The notes: generated by a model not told the origin, from the letters alone. 64,000 nucleotides of DNA from Chryseosolibacter sp964493505 (GCA_964493505.1 CAZBNP010000004.1:62001-126000), one strand, 5' to 3'; shown: positions 25,209 through 35,186, counted from the stretch's first letter. Made by a program: numbers and translations.

Positions 25209-26108
25209 TCACTTCTGATCGCTATAAGTGCTTTCGAATATCTTGTCAGCGTTGTTGGCTTCAAAGCCATCCCTGCGGTGCTCGTGTCCGATCTGTGTTG
25301 CGGGCAAGTGCCTGTAGTGTGGCAAGACCCTTCTTTCGGCAAACTCCACGTAGCTGCCCGCGACAGGGTGGCTCTCACCACCGGCAAACTCCACTTCATG
25401 CCATTCGGCAACGGTGCTGCTTTGTGAGAGAAGACCGTCTTGACTGGTTTTTATTCTTCCGCCAGCGTCGTTTAGTTTGATTCCCAAGCTCTCAATAAAT
25501 TGGTTAAACGACTCTAGTGTATTGTACCCTTCTTTGAGGTTGTGTACACTGATGGTATAGTGATTCAAATAGTATCGGTTGTAGATCACCCATGCCGCGT
25601 ACTCACTTTCTTCCATCAAACGGACGTACTCATCTTTCTCCGGTAATGCCCAGAGTGGTCGATGGAGAAATTCCGCAATTTCGACACCGCTATCCAGGTC
25701 TAGCCGGTCTACGGGATCTTCGGTAATTCCACTGGTGTATTTCAGAATTATGTCGGTGGCCTCGCCGGAAAGGTCATTTACCCTGAGTTCGCTGATGAAT
25801 ATCCTGGGATACTTGTCCGAGGGAGGAGCATACCAGTAGGCGTCGAGTTTCTTTTCCTCAAAGAAGTAAGGATCCATTCGGGTAAATCCATGATGAAGAA
25901 ATATCTTTTCAAAGGAGGTGATTCCCAGTTTTGGCAGCCCAAGTGTTCTGAAAGCGATATGATCATTGATGATTTCGTCCTGTGAAGAGACGATACCATT
26001 CTCCACGAGTGCATCTGTGATTTTACTCACTGCCGGCACGGCGGATTTATAGCGGGAGAATAGCTCATTAATAAAGTAGTCGAGCGCTGATGTATCTTTT
26101 AATTGCAT
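25209..26108 (-). CDS. DUF1338 family, 2-oxoadipate dioxygenase/decarboxylase-like (HglS)
   Basis: The 299-residue protein starts at ATG 26108 (MQLKDTSALDYF). It carries the DUF1338 markers NDHIAFRTLG (metal His), NHYTISVHNLKEG (His) and SYVEFAERRVLP (metal Glu), which together form the Fe(II) site. The characterised relatives (HglS/YdcJ) convert 2-oxoadipate to D-2-hydroxyglutarate in lysine breakdown. It lies 8 bases after a saccharopine dehydrogenase family gene, and a LysR gene diverges from that pair, so a lysine catabolic operon is likely. Smaller DUF1338 forms like this one are common in Bacteroidota, and exact substrate identity is inferred. Confidence 0.88.
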   Translation of the reverse strand: MQLKDTSALDYFINELFSRYKSAVPAVSKITDALVENGIVSSQDEIINDHIAFRTLGLPKLGITSFEKIFLHHGFTRMDPYFFEEKKLDAYWYAPPSDKYPRIFISELRVNDLSGEATDIILKYTSGITEDPVDRLDLDSGVEIAEFLHRPLWALPEKDEYVRLMEESEYAAWVIYNRYYLNHYTISVHNLKEGYNTLESFNQFIESLGIKLNDAGGRIKTSQDGLLSQSSTVAEWHEVEFAGGESHPVAGSYVEFAERRVLPHYRHLPATQIGHEHRRDGFEANNADKIFESTYSDQK

Positions 26109-26116
26109 GATGTAGA

Positions 26117-27181
26117 TTATTGTTTGAAGTAGCGTCCTGAACGGGTATTCAGGAAATCGTTGAGGTCTATCTTTTCCTGTTTGATGAAACCTGTGGAAGC
26201 GATCTTTTTGGTTGACACCAGTTCCACCACGGATGCGATACCTGCGGCGGTAGTCCAGGATATTGCCCGCCATGAAACGCCGTCAATCTCGATAGGTTCG
26301 TATTTTTTACAAAATTCTTTGCGAAATAGCTTTCCTTCTTTCCTGCCTTCCGCGGCGGCGTAAACAATTACGACGTCTTCATCGACCGCCGGTTTTGCAT
26401 TTTCGAGGATTTCTTCCAGGTGTTTTTTATCGCTTTTCAAATGCAATTCGTGAATAAGGAAATTCATCAGGTCACAGTGCCCTGGATAGCGAATGGTTTT
26501 ATAATCAAGCCTGTCTACTTTGCCTTCGTACGTTTCGCACATGGTTCCCAGTCCTCCGGATGTATAAAAGGCTTCATATTCGTCGCCGTCTATTTGTATT
26601 ACTTCTTTGCCTTGCAGGGATGTGACCAGGCTTCGCTGGCCATTGTGAATGGCTTCCGCACCATTGATGTATTCATTTACGACGCCTGCGGCAGACCAGT
26701 TGAATGAATACCCCAGTTGTCCCGATGGGAATTTGGGGAGGGCACCGACTCTCATTTCAATTGAACGCAGCTCGTCGAAGTTTTTCGCGAGGTCTGCACC
26801 GACCACGCCGATGTAGCCGGGCGCGAGTCCACATTGCGGCGCCATAACCGATTTTGCCGTTTCGCTCAACTTTCTTATACCCTTCGTAGTCTCGACATCT
26901 TCTGTAAGGTCGAAATAGTGTTTGTTATGCTGCGCGGCTACTCGCGCTACCGCGGCATTTAGAAAATAGGGAAGGGCGGAAACAACGGCATCATACTGCT
27001 TAATATGTTCCGACAGAAATGCAGGGTCATCCACCTGGCCGGTAATGACTTTAAAAGGAAGGGGCGTGTCATAATGGGGTCGTTGTTTATCTACACCCGT
27101 AACTTCAAACTGATGGCTGAGCATGATGCCCACTAAACTGCCGACTTTGCCAAGCCCCAGTACTAACACTTTATTAATCAT
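26117..27181 (-). CDS. Saccharopine dehydrogenase family oxidoreductase
   Basis: This is a 354-residue cytosolic NAD(P)-dependent enzyme. The N-terminus MINKVLVLGLGKVGSLVG is the GxGxxG dinucleotide fold, then VVSALPYFLNAAVARVAAQH and APQCGLAPGYIGVVG, both hallmarks of the LYS9-type family. A start at 27181 places the fold at residue 8; an upstream in-frame start at 27238 would run into the LysR promoter. Gene order (LysR divergent, this gene, DUF1338) suggests it cleaves saccharopine or a related adduct to aminoadipate semialdehyde during lysine degradation. Direction (biosynthetic or catabolic) is inferred from the DUF1338 partner. Confidence 0.9.
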   Translation of the reverse strand: MINKVLVLGLGKVGSLVGIMLSHQFEVTGVDKQRPHYDTPLPFKVITGQVDDPAFLSEHIKQYDAVVSALPYFLNAAVARVAAQHNKHYFDLTEDVETTKGIRKLSETAKSVMAPQCGLAPGYIGVVGADLAKNFDELRSIEMRVGALPKFPSGQLGYSFNWSAAGVVNEYINGAEAIHNGQRSLVTSLQGKEVIQIDGDEYEAFYTSGGLGTMCETYEGKVDRLDYKTIRYPGHCDLMNFLIHELHLKSDKKHLEEILENAKPAVDEDVVIVYAAAEGRKEGKLFRKEFCKKYEPIEIDGVSWRAISWTTAAGIASVVELVSTKKIASTGFIKQEKIDLNDFLNTRSGRYFKQ

Positions 27182-27258
27182 AATTACTTCACAAGTACTT
27201 AATGTTGCGTGAAACTGCTTACATTTACTGACAAGCACAAGTTATAGTTTCTAATGAT

Positions 27259-28164
27259 ATGATAAGTATAGCTAATAACATAGAATTTCGGCATCTGCTC
27301 TATTTTGTGACCCTGGCGGAGGAGTTGCATTTTGGGCGGGCGTCGGAAAAGCTTTTTATATCTCAGTCTGCTTTAAGCCAGCAGATTAAACAGCTGGAGT
27401 CTATTCTGAGTCAGGAAGTGTTTACGAGGACTAACAAAAAGATTCAGTTGAATGAAGCGGGAAATCTGTTGTACCGCGAAGCGCTGTTCATTAGAAACCG
27501 CATGGACACGGTCGTGAGAAATCTCGAACTGCTTAAGACGGGCGTCGCCGGAAATATCAATGTCGGATTTGTTGCTTCCGCAATGGAGAGCGTTTTATCT
27601 AAAGCGCTCAACCGTTTGAACGTCTCATACCCCCAGATCAATTTCCGTTTGCTCGAAATGTCTAACGAACTTCAGATGAAGGAAATAGAGCACGGCAATC
27701 TTGATATTGGGTTTGTCCGGACAAACCAGATCGATGACGGAATGGAAATCCAGTGTGTGAATAAGGAGAGTTTTGTAATGGTATTACCGGCTGATCACCC
27801 TGTCACACAGAAAAAATTCAAGAGCCTCAGCCAGTTCAGGGATGAGTCATTTATCCTGTTTCCAAACAACAAAAGTCCTCAGTTTTATGAACAGATCGTT
27901 AACATGTGCACGGAACACGGATTTGTACCCAGAATTACACATCGGACGATTCATGCGCCGACTATTTTCAGTCTTGTTCAAATGAACATGGGGATTTCAG
28001 TTATTCCGAAATCACTTGCGGTGAAAGAAAGTTATCGGGTTAAGTTTATTGATCTTGGCCGGGTTTCCTACAGAACCTCACTTTTCGCGGTTTGGCGCAA
28101 GCATTCCAATAATATGTCATTGCCATTGTTGCTGAATTTGCTGCCGCGGGCGAGTGTAGAATAG
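27259..28164 (+). CDS. LysR-family transcriptional regulator
   Basis: The 301-residue regulator has an N-terminal winged helix-turn-helix (RHLLYFVTLAEELHFGRASE, SQSALSQQIKQLE) and a C-terminal periplasmic-binding-like effector domain. It is divergent from the saccharopine dehydrogenase/DUF1338 pair across a 77-base intergenic region, the standard LysR arrangement, so it probably activates that pair in response to a lysine pathway intermediate. No clear T-N11-A site could be settled by eye in the shared region. Confidence 0.93.
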   Translation: MISIANNIEFRHLLYFVTLAEELHFGRASEKLFISQSALSQQIKQLESILSQEVFTRTNKKIQLNEAGNLLYREALFIRNRMDTVVRNLELLKTGVAGNINVGFVASAMESVLSKALNRLNVSYPQINFRLLEMSNELQMKEIEHGNLDIGFVRTNQIDDGMEIQCVNKESFVMVLPADHPVTQKKFKSLSQFRDESFILFPNNKSPQFYEQIVNMCTEHGFVPRITHRTIHAPTIFSLVQMNMGISVIPKSLAVKESYRVKFIDLGRVSYRTSLFAVWRKHSNNMSLPLLLNLLPRASVE

Positions 28165-28252
28165 CCGTGGATACAGCCGGTACAAGAAAATTTGTTGCAG
28201 TTTTAATAGTTTCATAATACTTTGAGTTTATTGCCTGTACCTGAAGAGAATC

Positions 28253-28837
28253 ATGATCGGAGATCGACATGCGTTTGCAAATGCTGAAATCACGGATGAC
28301 GTGAGGTTGTGGACCGACTTAAAGGGCGGTTGCAGGCATGCGTATGCTAAGATTTACAACAACTATGTGCAGGTGCTTTTTGATTATGGTATGCACATAG
28401 AGCCGGATCGCAATCTTGTTAAGGACTGCATACAGGATCTCTATATTTATATATGGCAACGTCGGAATACATTGGGATATGTAAAAAACGTCAGAGCTTA
28501 CCTCATGGTAGGGTTGAGACGAAGGATTATTGACCAGGGTAAGTCGGGCAAACGCACGACACCTATTGTCGACGACTCCGCCCGATACTCTGTATCCCCC
28601 CATGAATCCGGAGTTGAAAGTCTCGAAGCTTCCGAACAACAAACGCGCGATCTGCGCAATGCGATCGATGAACTACCTTCCCGACAGCGTGAGATTGTTT
28701 ATCTGATGTTTTACAAAGACCTCTCTTATGAGGAGATTGCCGATACTATGTCAATCAATGCCGCATCGGCCTACACACTCGCCTGGAAGGCTATTAGGTC
28801 GCTCAAGAACAAGCTGCCCCGCTCCTTTTTCGGTTAA
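28253..28837 (+). CDS. ECF-type RNA polymerase sigma factor
   Basis: The 194-residue sigma-70 family protein shows a region 2 segment (KDCIQDLYIYIWQRR) and a region 4 helix-turn-helix (ELPSRQREIVYLMFYKDLS, YEEIADTMSINAASAYTLAW). It is the sigma half of a cell-surface signalling cassette; FecR, a SusC with an STN domain, and SusD follow. One lipoprotein gene is inserted between sigma and FecR. Sigma would be held inactive by FecR until the outer-membrane receptor signals substrate binding. Confidence 0.93.
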   Translation: MIGDRHAFANAEITDDVRLWTDLKGGCRHAYAKIYNNYVQVLFDYGMHIEPDRNLVKDCIQDLYIYIWQRRNTLGYVKNVRAYLMVGLRRRIIDQGKSGKRTTPIVDDSARYSVSPHESGVESLEASEQQTRDLRNAIDELPSRQREIVYLMFYKDLSYEEIADTMSINAASAYTLAWKAIRSLKNKLPRSFFG

Positions 28838-29034
28838 ACCGATGCTACTCCGGCCTGGATCTGAAATCCGGCTGATTCCCAAATTCCGGGAAAGCTTTCA
28901 AAGAGAAGTAAAATAAATGTGAGAGTGGAAGGATAGATTTATCCGTTTTCTTCGTCCTATGCGCAAGGCAACGGAGTTGGTTGAACGCTATTGCCCCTAA
29001 ACCAGAGTTTTAACTCCATAAAAACACTTGCGAA

Positions 29035-30531
29035 ATGAGAATGTTGCTGTTACTGTTTGTTGTGGCCGTTGGGCTTACAATGTCTTGCAAGGAAGAGGTG
29101 GAAGATTTGTTGGTGACGCCAAAACCCAGGCCTGAGCCGGTTATACCAATTGATCCTGATCCTGATCCTGACCCGGTACTGTCCGTTCCTTACGTGAAGG
29201 CTTCCACCTTTATGCAGTTTATGAGTTCTGCGGATGTAGTCATTGATGCCCCTGCGGACATTGAAGAAGGAGACCTGTTGATAGCCGTCATGGCAAAAAA
29301 CGGATCCACGGCTTCTACTCCTCCTGCTGACAAAGGCTGGCTTAGGTTCGTTAACCAGCGATACGGTTCGGGTACACCGCTTGCAAGAGCGTGGTGGAAG
29401 AAAGCCACTGCCGACGAACCCGCTACCTATACTTTCAACTCCGGCAGCACAAGTCAAAGCGGACGTATGGACATGTATCTCATCAAAAACTGGAATGGCT
29501 CCGCCCCGATAGCACTTTCGTCTTCAGGTCCGTCTTCGGCGACGAACATTGTTACCCCCGACATCCTTCCAATTTCATCTAAAGATGATTTACTGATTTC
29601 GGTAGGCTCTCTCGCGGCAGTTACAGGCATGAGCGGAATTACATGGACCATGCCGGCGGGTATGACAAAGGTCACCGACCTTTCAGGCGAGGCGGTAATT
29701 CTTGCCGCTGCCTCGCTTACACTCACGGACAATACAAATTCTTCAAGGCAGTTTACGATAGCCGGCACCGCGACCTCAAGGGCAGGACTGGGTGTTTCGA
29801 TTATCGTTCCAGCCACTGCAACACGGCCAGTCGTAAAGATATACCACGGCGGCGCAGCCAAAAATGAATACCTTCCACAGGGAGCCATGCAGGCTTTCCT
29901 GTCGCATCCCACTATCCGGTTTGATGTGAGATCGATCGGTGAGAATGAAGTTGAGAAACTGACTGCAGAGAACCTTGCTGAAGCCGACTATTATGTACAA
30001 CCCGGTGGGCCAACCATTCAGGCGGGGTGGCCATTTGTAGAAGCACAGAAGGCGATAGTAAAGGATTATGTCGAGGGTGGAGGAAAATACCTGGGATTTT
30101 GTCTCGGCGCTTATTTTGGTCGCAACGCGGTAAACGCTGGTTATGAACTGCTCGCCGAAGGAGTGTTTGCTTACCGGTACACAAATGTCGCCGGCACCAA
30201 TCCTCCGGCAGCGGGCGATTACGAAATCGCTACAACAGCCTACATCAAGCTCGACTGGCGGAATCAGGCCACGCGCAATGTTATGATCGCGGACGGAGCG
30301 TACTTCACCAGCGGTGCGGAAGCTATTCCCGGTGTGGAGATATTGGCGCGCTACAATCACACCGGTCAGATCGCTGCGCTTACGTTCCCTAAAGGAGAGG
30401 GCATGGTCAGTCTTGTCGGCCCTCACCCGGAATCTATGAATGACTGGTTGCCGTCGGGTATCGATAATCCCGATGGGAACGATCTCGATCACGATCTGGT
30501 GCATGATATGATCAATAGTATGAACGAATAA
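29035..30531 (+). CDS. Lipoprotein with BPL_N/glutamine-amidotransferase-like C-terminal domain
   Basis: The 498-residue lipoprotein has signal MRMLLLLFVVAVGLTMSC (Cys 18). A proline/aspartate-rich linker follows (IDPDPDPDPV). Residues about 50-260 form a beta-rich domain with EEGDLLIAVMAKNG, resembling secreted adhesion modules. Residues about 265-490 resemble the N-terminal domain of biotin-protein ligases, a class-I amidotransferase fold: PVVKIYHGGAA, YVQPGGPTI, YLGFCLGAYFG with the nucleophile-elbow Cys, and VSLVGPHPE with a candidate His. Its place between the ECF sigma and FecR genes is unusual. It could modify or sense the ligand taken up by the downstream SusCD. Function unknown. Confidence 0.85.
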   Translation: MRMLLLLFVVAVGLTMSCKEEVEDLLVTPKPRPEPVIPIDPDPDPDPVLSVPYVKASTFMQFMSSADVVIDAPADIEEGDLLIAVMAKNGSTASTPPADKGWLRFVNQRYGSGTPLARAWWKKATADEPATYTFNSGSTSQSGRMDMYLIKNWNGSAPIALSSSGPSSATNIVTPDILPISSKDDLLISVGSLAAVTGMSGITWTMPAGMTKVTDLSGEAVILAAASLTLTDNTNSSRQFTIAGTATSRAGLGVSIIVPATATRPVVKIYHGGAAKNEYLPQGAMQAFLSHPTIRFDVRSIGENEVEKLTAENLAEADYYVQPGGPTIQAGWPFVEAQKAIVKDYVEGGGKYLGFCLGAYFGRNAVNAGYELLAEGVFAYRYTNVAGTNPPAAGDYEIATTAYIKLDWRNQATRNVMIADGAYFTSGAEAIPGVEILARYNHTGQIAALTFPKGEGMVSLVGPHPESMNDWLPSGIDNPDGNDLDHDLVHDMINSMNE

Positions 30532-30589
30532 ACCTGACTGGATCTTCCGCGGCGACAAGCCAGAATAGAATTTAAAACATAACACACTC

Positions 30590-31660
30590 ATGGATTTTGA
30601 GGATTTGAGCAAATTCACCACTGAAGACTTCGTTCTGGACAAGCGATTCAGGGAATGGGTTACACACCCTGACCGCGAATCGAACCGGTTCTGGCATCAA
30701 TTCCTGCTTGCCTATCCGCAAAAGATTGAGGCGGTCAAGCGGGCCGAGGTCATTGTGCGTCAGATGCGGTTGACATCATACACTTTGACCAACGAAGAGG
30801 CCAGTGATCTATGGCAGACGATTGAAGGTAATGCGGAGTCGCCCGTTGAAGAGCGCACGAACGACAACGTTGTTCCCCTACACCCGATCCACGCGGCGGA
30901 AACACAGACAACGTTCTCGAAGCGATCAAGGAGCAATCTTATGATGAAGGTAGCCGCGGGCCTCCTTATTCTGCTGCTCGCAATTCCGCGGACTTCGGAC
31001 GATGACCTGCATGAGTACCGTACTGGATATGGCGAAACGAAACGCATTTTACTGGCTGATGGGTCGGAGGTTACTCTCAATGCCAATTCGGTTTTACGGG
31101 TGCCAGTGCGATGGGACGAGACCGAACGAAATGTCTGGCTGACAGGAGAAGCTTTCTTTCATGTGAAGAACATAAAGGAAGCTGTTGACAACGAACGAAT
31201 ACCCGCGGCATTTGTGGTGTACTCGGAAGAAGTAGCCATCAGAGTGTTAGGGACAAGCTTCAATGTGAACAGCCGGCGGGAGAAAGTAAAAATAGCGCTG
31301 GAAACCGGAAAAGTGGAAGTGCTGTGGCTCGATGAAATGAGAGTGATGGCACCCGGAGAGTTGCTTGAGGTCGACAAGCAGGAGAAGGCTATCACACAGG
31401 ATAAAGTGCCGGTGGAAGCCATTTCGTCATGGAAAGACAACAATCTTCTCTGCTACGGGACACCGGTCAGCCAGCTTATTAACGTGATTGAAGACCAGTT
31501 TGGCTATCGGGTGGTGTGTGAGGACGATCAGCTTCGAAACATTAAAGTGTCGGGTGCTATACCCCTCGACAATATCACCGTCTTTAACCAGGTACTCTCG
31601 CGGCTAATTGACGCCGAGGTTAGTGTCGACGGCAAGACGATACTCATAACTAGGAAATGA
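30590..31660 (+). CDS. FecR-family anti-sigma factor
   Basis: The 356-residue inner-membrane regulator has a cytosolic N-terminal part (about 1-105). A single membrane helix lies near 110-125 (MKVAAGLLILLLAIP). The periplasmic FecR domain follows (YRTGYGETKRILLADGSEV, LNANSVLRVP, LTGEAFFHV), and a C-terminal DUF4974-type domain ends the protein (DQFGYRVVCEDDQLRNIKVSG). It would bind the STN domain of the neighbouring SusC and release the ECF sigma. The gap of 22 bases to SusC suggests one transcript. Confidence 0.94.
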   Translation: MDFEDLSKFTTEDFVLDKRFREWVTHPDRESNRFWHQFLLAYPQKIEAVKRAEVIVRQMRLTSYTLTNEEASDLWQTIEGNAESPVEERTNDNVVPLHPIHAAETQTTFSKRSRSNLMMKVAAGLLILLLAIPRTSDDDLHEYRTGYGETKRILLADGSEVTLNANSVLRVPVRWDETERNVWLTGEAFFHVKNIKEAVDNERIPAAFVVYSEEVAIRVLGTSFNVNSRREKVKIALETGKVEVLWLDEMRVMAPGELLEVDKQEKAITQDKVPVEAISSWKDNNLLCYGTPVSQLINVIEDQFGYRVVCEDDQLRNIKVSGAIPLDNITVFNQVLSRLIDAEVSVDGKTILITRK

Positions 31661-31682
31661 ATGCTATGAAAAACAATTACCT

Positions 31683-34600
31683 ATGAAAACTCTGTGTATA
31701 TCAAAAGCATTGACGGTACTGCTCATCGTGGTATGGGGAAGCCCAGGGATGGCAAATGCTCAGTTGGCGTATAACGACAGCGCTGTTCGGGCCGGCAGCC
31801 GCGCGCCCCAGGTCTCGCTGCAGTCTATTCTCCTTGAGCTCCAGGAGGAGCATCAGGTAAGTATTTCTTTCAAAGATAGCAATGTCGATGGTATCGAGGT
31901 TACAGGTAATTTTCGACACTATGCAACAGTCGAGGACGCACTTGCGAATCTCCTCACCCGCTATGATTTGAAATACGAAAAGATTGAAGACAAGGTCTTC
32001 GTCGTATTTAGGGAAGAAAAACCCAGCGTTCTGCATCGCGAGAGCGAACCACCGGTTGGTGGACCCACGGTTATGCCGGTGGAGGATATTATACCTCTGA
32101 CAAAAGACAAGGACGTTGTCGCTCAGGGTACGCTGGTCAGCGGCGTCGTAACATCCGCTGACGGAAGCGGCCCGATGGCGGGCGTGAACATTTTGCTGAA
32201 GGGAACAACGAGCGGCACCTCTACCGATGCAAATGGAAATTATTCAATCGAAGTACCTGGCCAGGACGCCGTTCTTGTGTTTTCCTTCATCGGTTATGCA
32301 TCACAGGAAGTTATCGTGGGAGCGCGAACCGCCATTGATGTGACGCTGACGTCAGATCAAAGGTACCTTGATGAGGTCGTAGTCGTGGCGTATGGAACCG
32401 TGCGAAAAGGTGCGAATACCGCCTCGACTGTTCAGGTAAACTTTGAAGATTTTCAATCGCGGCCGTTGACCAATATTGTGACAGCGCTGGACGGCGCGGC
32501 GCCGGGCATTCAGATGCTTGCGGCTAGTGGTCAGCCTGGTTCGGCGCCGGCTGTGCGGATACGGGGTTTTGGATCGATCAATGCTTCGAGCAACCCGCTC
32601 TACGTTGTAGACGGTGTGGTATATGATGGAGGACTCAGCAACTTCAACATGGAGGATATTGAATCTATATCCGTGATGAAAGACGCAGCCTCCACCGCAT
32701 TGTACGGCTCGCGCGGTGCGAACGGTGTCATCATCATTACAACCAAAAAGGGAAATCGCAATCACAACGGGTTTTCGTTCAAAGCGAGTCACGGTTTTGT
32801 TTCGCGCGCCATCCCCGAATACGAGAAAGCGGATGCTTTCGGATATTACCCCCTCATGTGGCAGGCACAAAGAAACAGCCTCGTAGCGTCGGGTCAGGAC
32901 CTGGCCACGGCGAGTCAGAACGCTACCAATGGAATTTTCACTTCGCTGGGCTACAATCCATTTAACGTTCCGGACGATCAAATTGTGTCAACGGACGGGA
33001 CCCTGAACCCCGCCGCGCAGCTGCTGTGGCAGGGAGACCTCGATTGGCAAAAGTATGTGGAGCGCCAGGGATCCCGGCAGGAATACTCTATCAGCTACAA
33101 TGGTGGAAATGATAAGTCGACTTACTACGGCTCGATAGGCTATCTCAAGGAAGAAGGATTTATTATCAAGTCGCACCAGCAGCGTTTCATGGGTCGTTTG
33201 AATCTTACTACCCAGCCGCAGAAGTGGATTAGAACCGGAATCAACCTCGCCGGAACTTTCGCAAACTCCAATAACGCCAGGGTGGCGTCGAGCACCCGTC
33301 TCGACAACCCTTTCTATGTACTGAAAAACATGGGGCCGATTTATCCTGTGCACGAACACGACCTCTTCACGGGCGAATACCTGCTCGACGGGGAAGGGAA
33401 CCGCATTCACGACTACGGCGCAGCGCGTCCGGGACTTGCATTCGGAGGTAAACATATTGTTGCCGAAACACAACTTAGCAATGATACGTACGACCGCAAC
33501 TTCTTCAGCGGCCGGACGTTTATTGACCTCAATTTTACTGAGCACTTAACGTTTACGACAAATCTCAGCGCCGATTACACCGATTCTTACACCAGTGTAT
33601 ACGGTAACAACATCATCGGGAACGACGCGCCGGGCGGGTCGTCACTCAAACAAACGGATCGCGCCAGGAGCGTAACATTCAACCAGTTGCTGAATTATAA
33701 CAGAAGCTTTGGCAGTCATACCTTCGGAGTATTGGTCGGCCATGAATCTTACGATCTGTATTTGTCGGGTGTCTCGGCTGAGCGCCGAGGACAGGTCGTT
33801 GCAGACAACTACGAACTGACAAACTTTGCGACTATCACCGGTGCCGGATCTTCGGTTGACATGCACAGACTTGAAAGCTTCTTGTCGCGTGTCAACTACG
33901 ACTATAACGAACGGTTCTTTGTTTCAGGATCCTATCGCCGCGACGGAAACTCCCGATTTAAACGCGAGTACCGGTGGGATGATTTTTATTCATTGGGCGT
34001 TGCCTGGCGTCTCGATCGCGAGACATTTCTGCGGCCCATCGGCTGGATAGACGCACTGAAGCTGCGCAGCTCGTACGGAAGAGTCGGGAATGATGCAGGC
34101 GTAGGCTACTACCCCTATCAGGCGCTGTATGCGCTAGGCTTTAACAACGCTAACGAGCCAGGTATCCGGCAGTCTTCACTGCCCAACGACGACATCACCT
34201 GGGAAGGCCAGAAGACAATGGACGTGGGTATTGATTTCGGATTGTTCAATAGCCGCGTTACCGGTACAGTGGAGTACTACCACCGGAATTCGGACGACCT
34301 GATCTTTGCTGTGCAGCTGCCCCTGTCTCTTGGCGGGTACTTTGTTCAGCGCAACATCGGGTCGATGGTCAACAGAGGCCTTGAAGTTCAGCTCAATGGC
34401 GAGGTGGTTCGCACAGCGGGATTCTCCTGGAACCTGGGTCTCAACGTTTCAACGCTCACCAATGAAATTACGCGCATGCCTCCCGGCCAGCCGGAGATCA
34501 TCAGCGGCAGCAAGAAGCTGATGGTTGGTCATTCAATTTTCGACTACTGGATGCTCGACGGACAGGGAGTTGATCCGGCAACGGGCGACGAGCTGTGGCG

Positions 34601-35177
34601 TGCCGATGTATATGATGAGGATGATAGTTTTGTGCGCGCTCCCGGCGATACCGTCACGAATAACTCAAACAACGCGCGGTACGCGTATTCCGGCTCCGCG
34701 ATTCCCGATGTATTCGGAAGTATAACCAACCGGTTCCGGTTCCGCGGATTTGAACTTTCGGTACTCCTCACGTATCAGCTTGGAGGAAAGATATATGACG
34801 CGAGCTATGCCGGCATCATGCACCGGGGAACGTACGGTGTTGCGTTACACGAAGATGCACTCCGTGCGTGGAAAAATCCGGGCGATATCACCGACGTACC
34901 GCGTATGCAGGATGGCGCTCCAAACATCGTTTCTAACAGGTGGCTTGTTGACGCATCATTCCTCAACCTGAGAAATGTTACCCTTAGCTATCAGGTGCCC
35001 GAAGCGTTGCTTTCGCGGTTCAACGCCACTGGAGCCCGTGTATTCGTCAGCGGCGAAAACCTCCATTGGTTTTCCGCCAGGAAGGGTATGAACGTACAGC
35101 AGACGTTCACAGGCGTGACCTCGAACGCATATATGCCTGCCCGGACAATCTCTGTAGGGTTGAATCTTAACTTTTAA
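31683..35177 (+). CDS. SusC/RagA TonB-linked outer-membrane protein with STN domain
   Basis: The 1164-residue importer has a signal peptide ending MANAQ. The STN signalling domain lies at about 40-105 (LQSILLELQEEHQVSISFKDS). A carboxypeptidase-regulatory-like domain lies at about 155-225 (SGVVTSADGSGPMAGVNILL). The plug has APAVRIRGFGSINASSNPLY, VVDGVVYDGG and ALYGSRGANGVIIITTKKG, the SusC hallmark. The barrel ends at ISVGLNLNF with the terminal Phe. The STN domain ties it to the upstream FecR/sigma pair for ligand-induced expression. SusD follows within 9 bases. Substrate (glycan, peptide or other) cannot be told. Confidence 0.95.
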   Translation: MKTLCISKALTVLLIVVWGSPGMANAQLAYNDSAVRAGSRAPQVSLQSILLELQEEHQVSISFKDSNVDGIEVTGNFRHYATVEDALANLLTRYDLKYEKIEDKVFVVFREEKPSVLHRESEPPVGGPTVMPVEDIIPLTKDKDVVAQGTLVSGVVTSADGSGPMAGVNILLKGTTSGTSTDANGNYSIEVPGQDAVLVFSFIGYASQEVIVGARTAIDVTLTSDQRYLDEVVVVAYGTVRKGANTASTVQVNFEDFQSRPLTNIVTALDGAAPGIQMLAASGQPGSAPAVRIRGFGSINASSNPLYVVDGVVYDGGLSNFNMEDIESISVMKDAASTALYGSRGANGVIIITTKKGNRNHNGFSFKASHGFVSRAIPEYEKADAFGYYPLMWQAQRNSLVASGQDLATASQNATNGIFTSLGYNPFNVPDDQIVSTDGTLNPAAQLLWQGDLDWQKYVERQGSRQEYSISYNGGNDKSTYYGSIGYLKEEGFIIKSHQQRFMGRLNLTTQPQKWIRTGINLAGTFANSNNARVASSTRLDNPFYVLKNMGPIYPVHEHDLFTGEYLLDGEGNRIHDYGAARPGLAFGGKHIVAETQLSNDTYDRNFFSGRTFIDLNFTEHLTFTTNLSADYTDSYTSVYGNNIIGNDAPGGSSLKQTDRARSVTFNQLLNYNRSFGSHTFGVLVGHESYDLYLSGVSAERRGQVVADNYELTNFATITGAGSSVDMHRLESFLSRVNYDYNERFFVSGSYRRDGNSRFKREYRWDDFYSLGVAWRLDRETFLRPIGWIDALKLRSSYGRVGNDAGVGYYPYQALYALGFNNANEPGIRQSSLPNDDITWEGQKTMDVGIDFGLFNSRVTGTVEYYHRNSDDLIFAVQLPLSLGGYFVQRNIGSMVNRGLEVQLNGEVVRTAGFSWNLGLNVSTLTNEITRMPPGQPEIISGSKKLMVGHSIFDYWMLDGQGVDPATGDELWRADVYDEDDSFVRAPGDTVTNNSNNARYAYSGSAIPDVFGSITNRFRFRGFELSVLLTYQLGGKIYDASYAGIMHRGTYGVALHEDALRAWKNPGDITDVPRMQDGAPNIVSNRWLVDASFLNLRNVTLSYQVPEALLSRFNATGARVFVSGENLHWFSARKGMNVQQTFTGVTSNAYMPARTISVGLNLNF

Positions 35178-35186
35178 CAAATGATC

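Noticed and set aside
26109..26273. 55-residue N-terminal extension of the DUF1338 protein
   Set aside because: It overlaps the end of the saccharopine dehydrogenase gene and is Arg-rich; ATG 26108 fits the family start.
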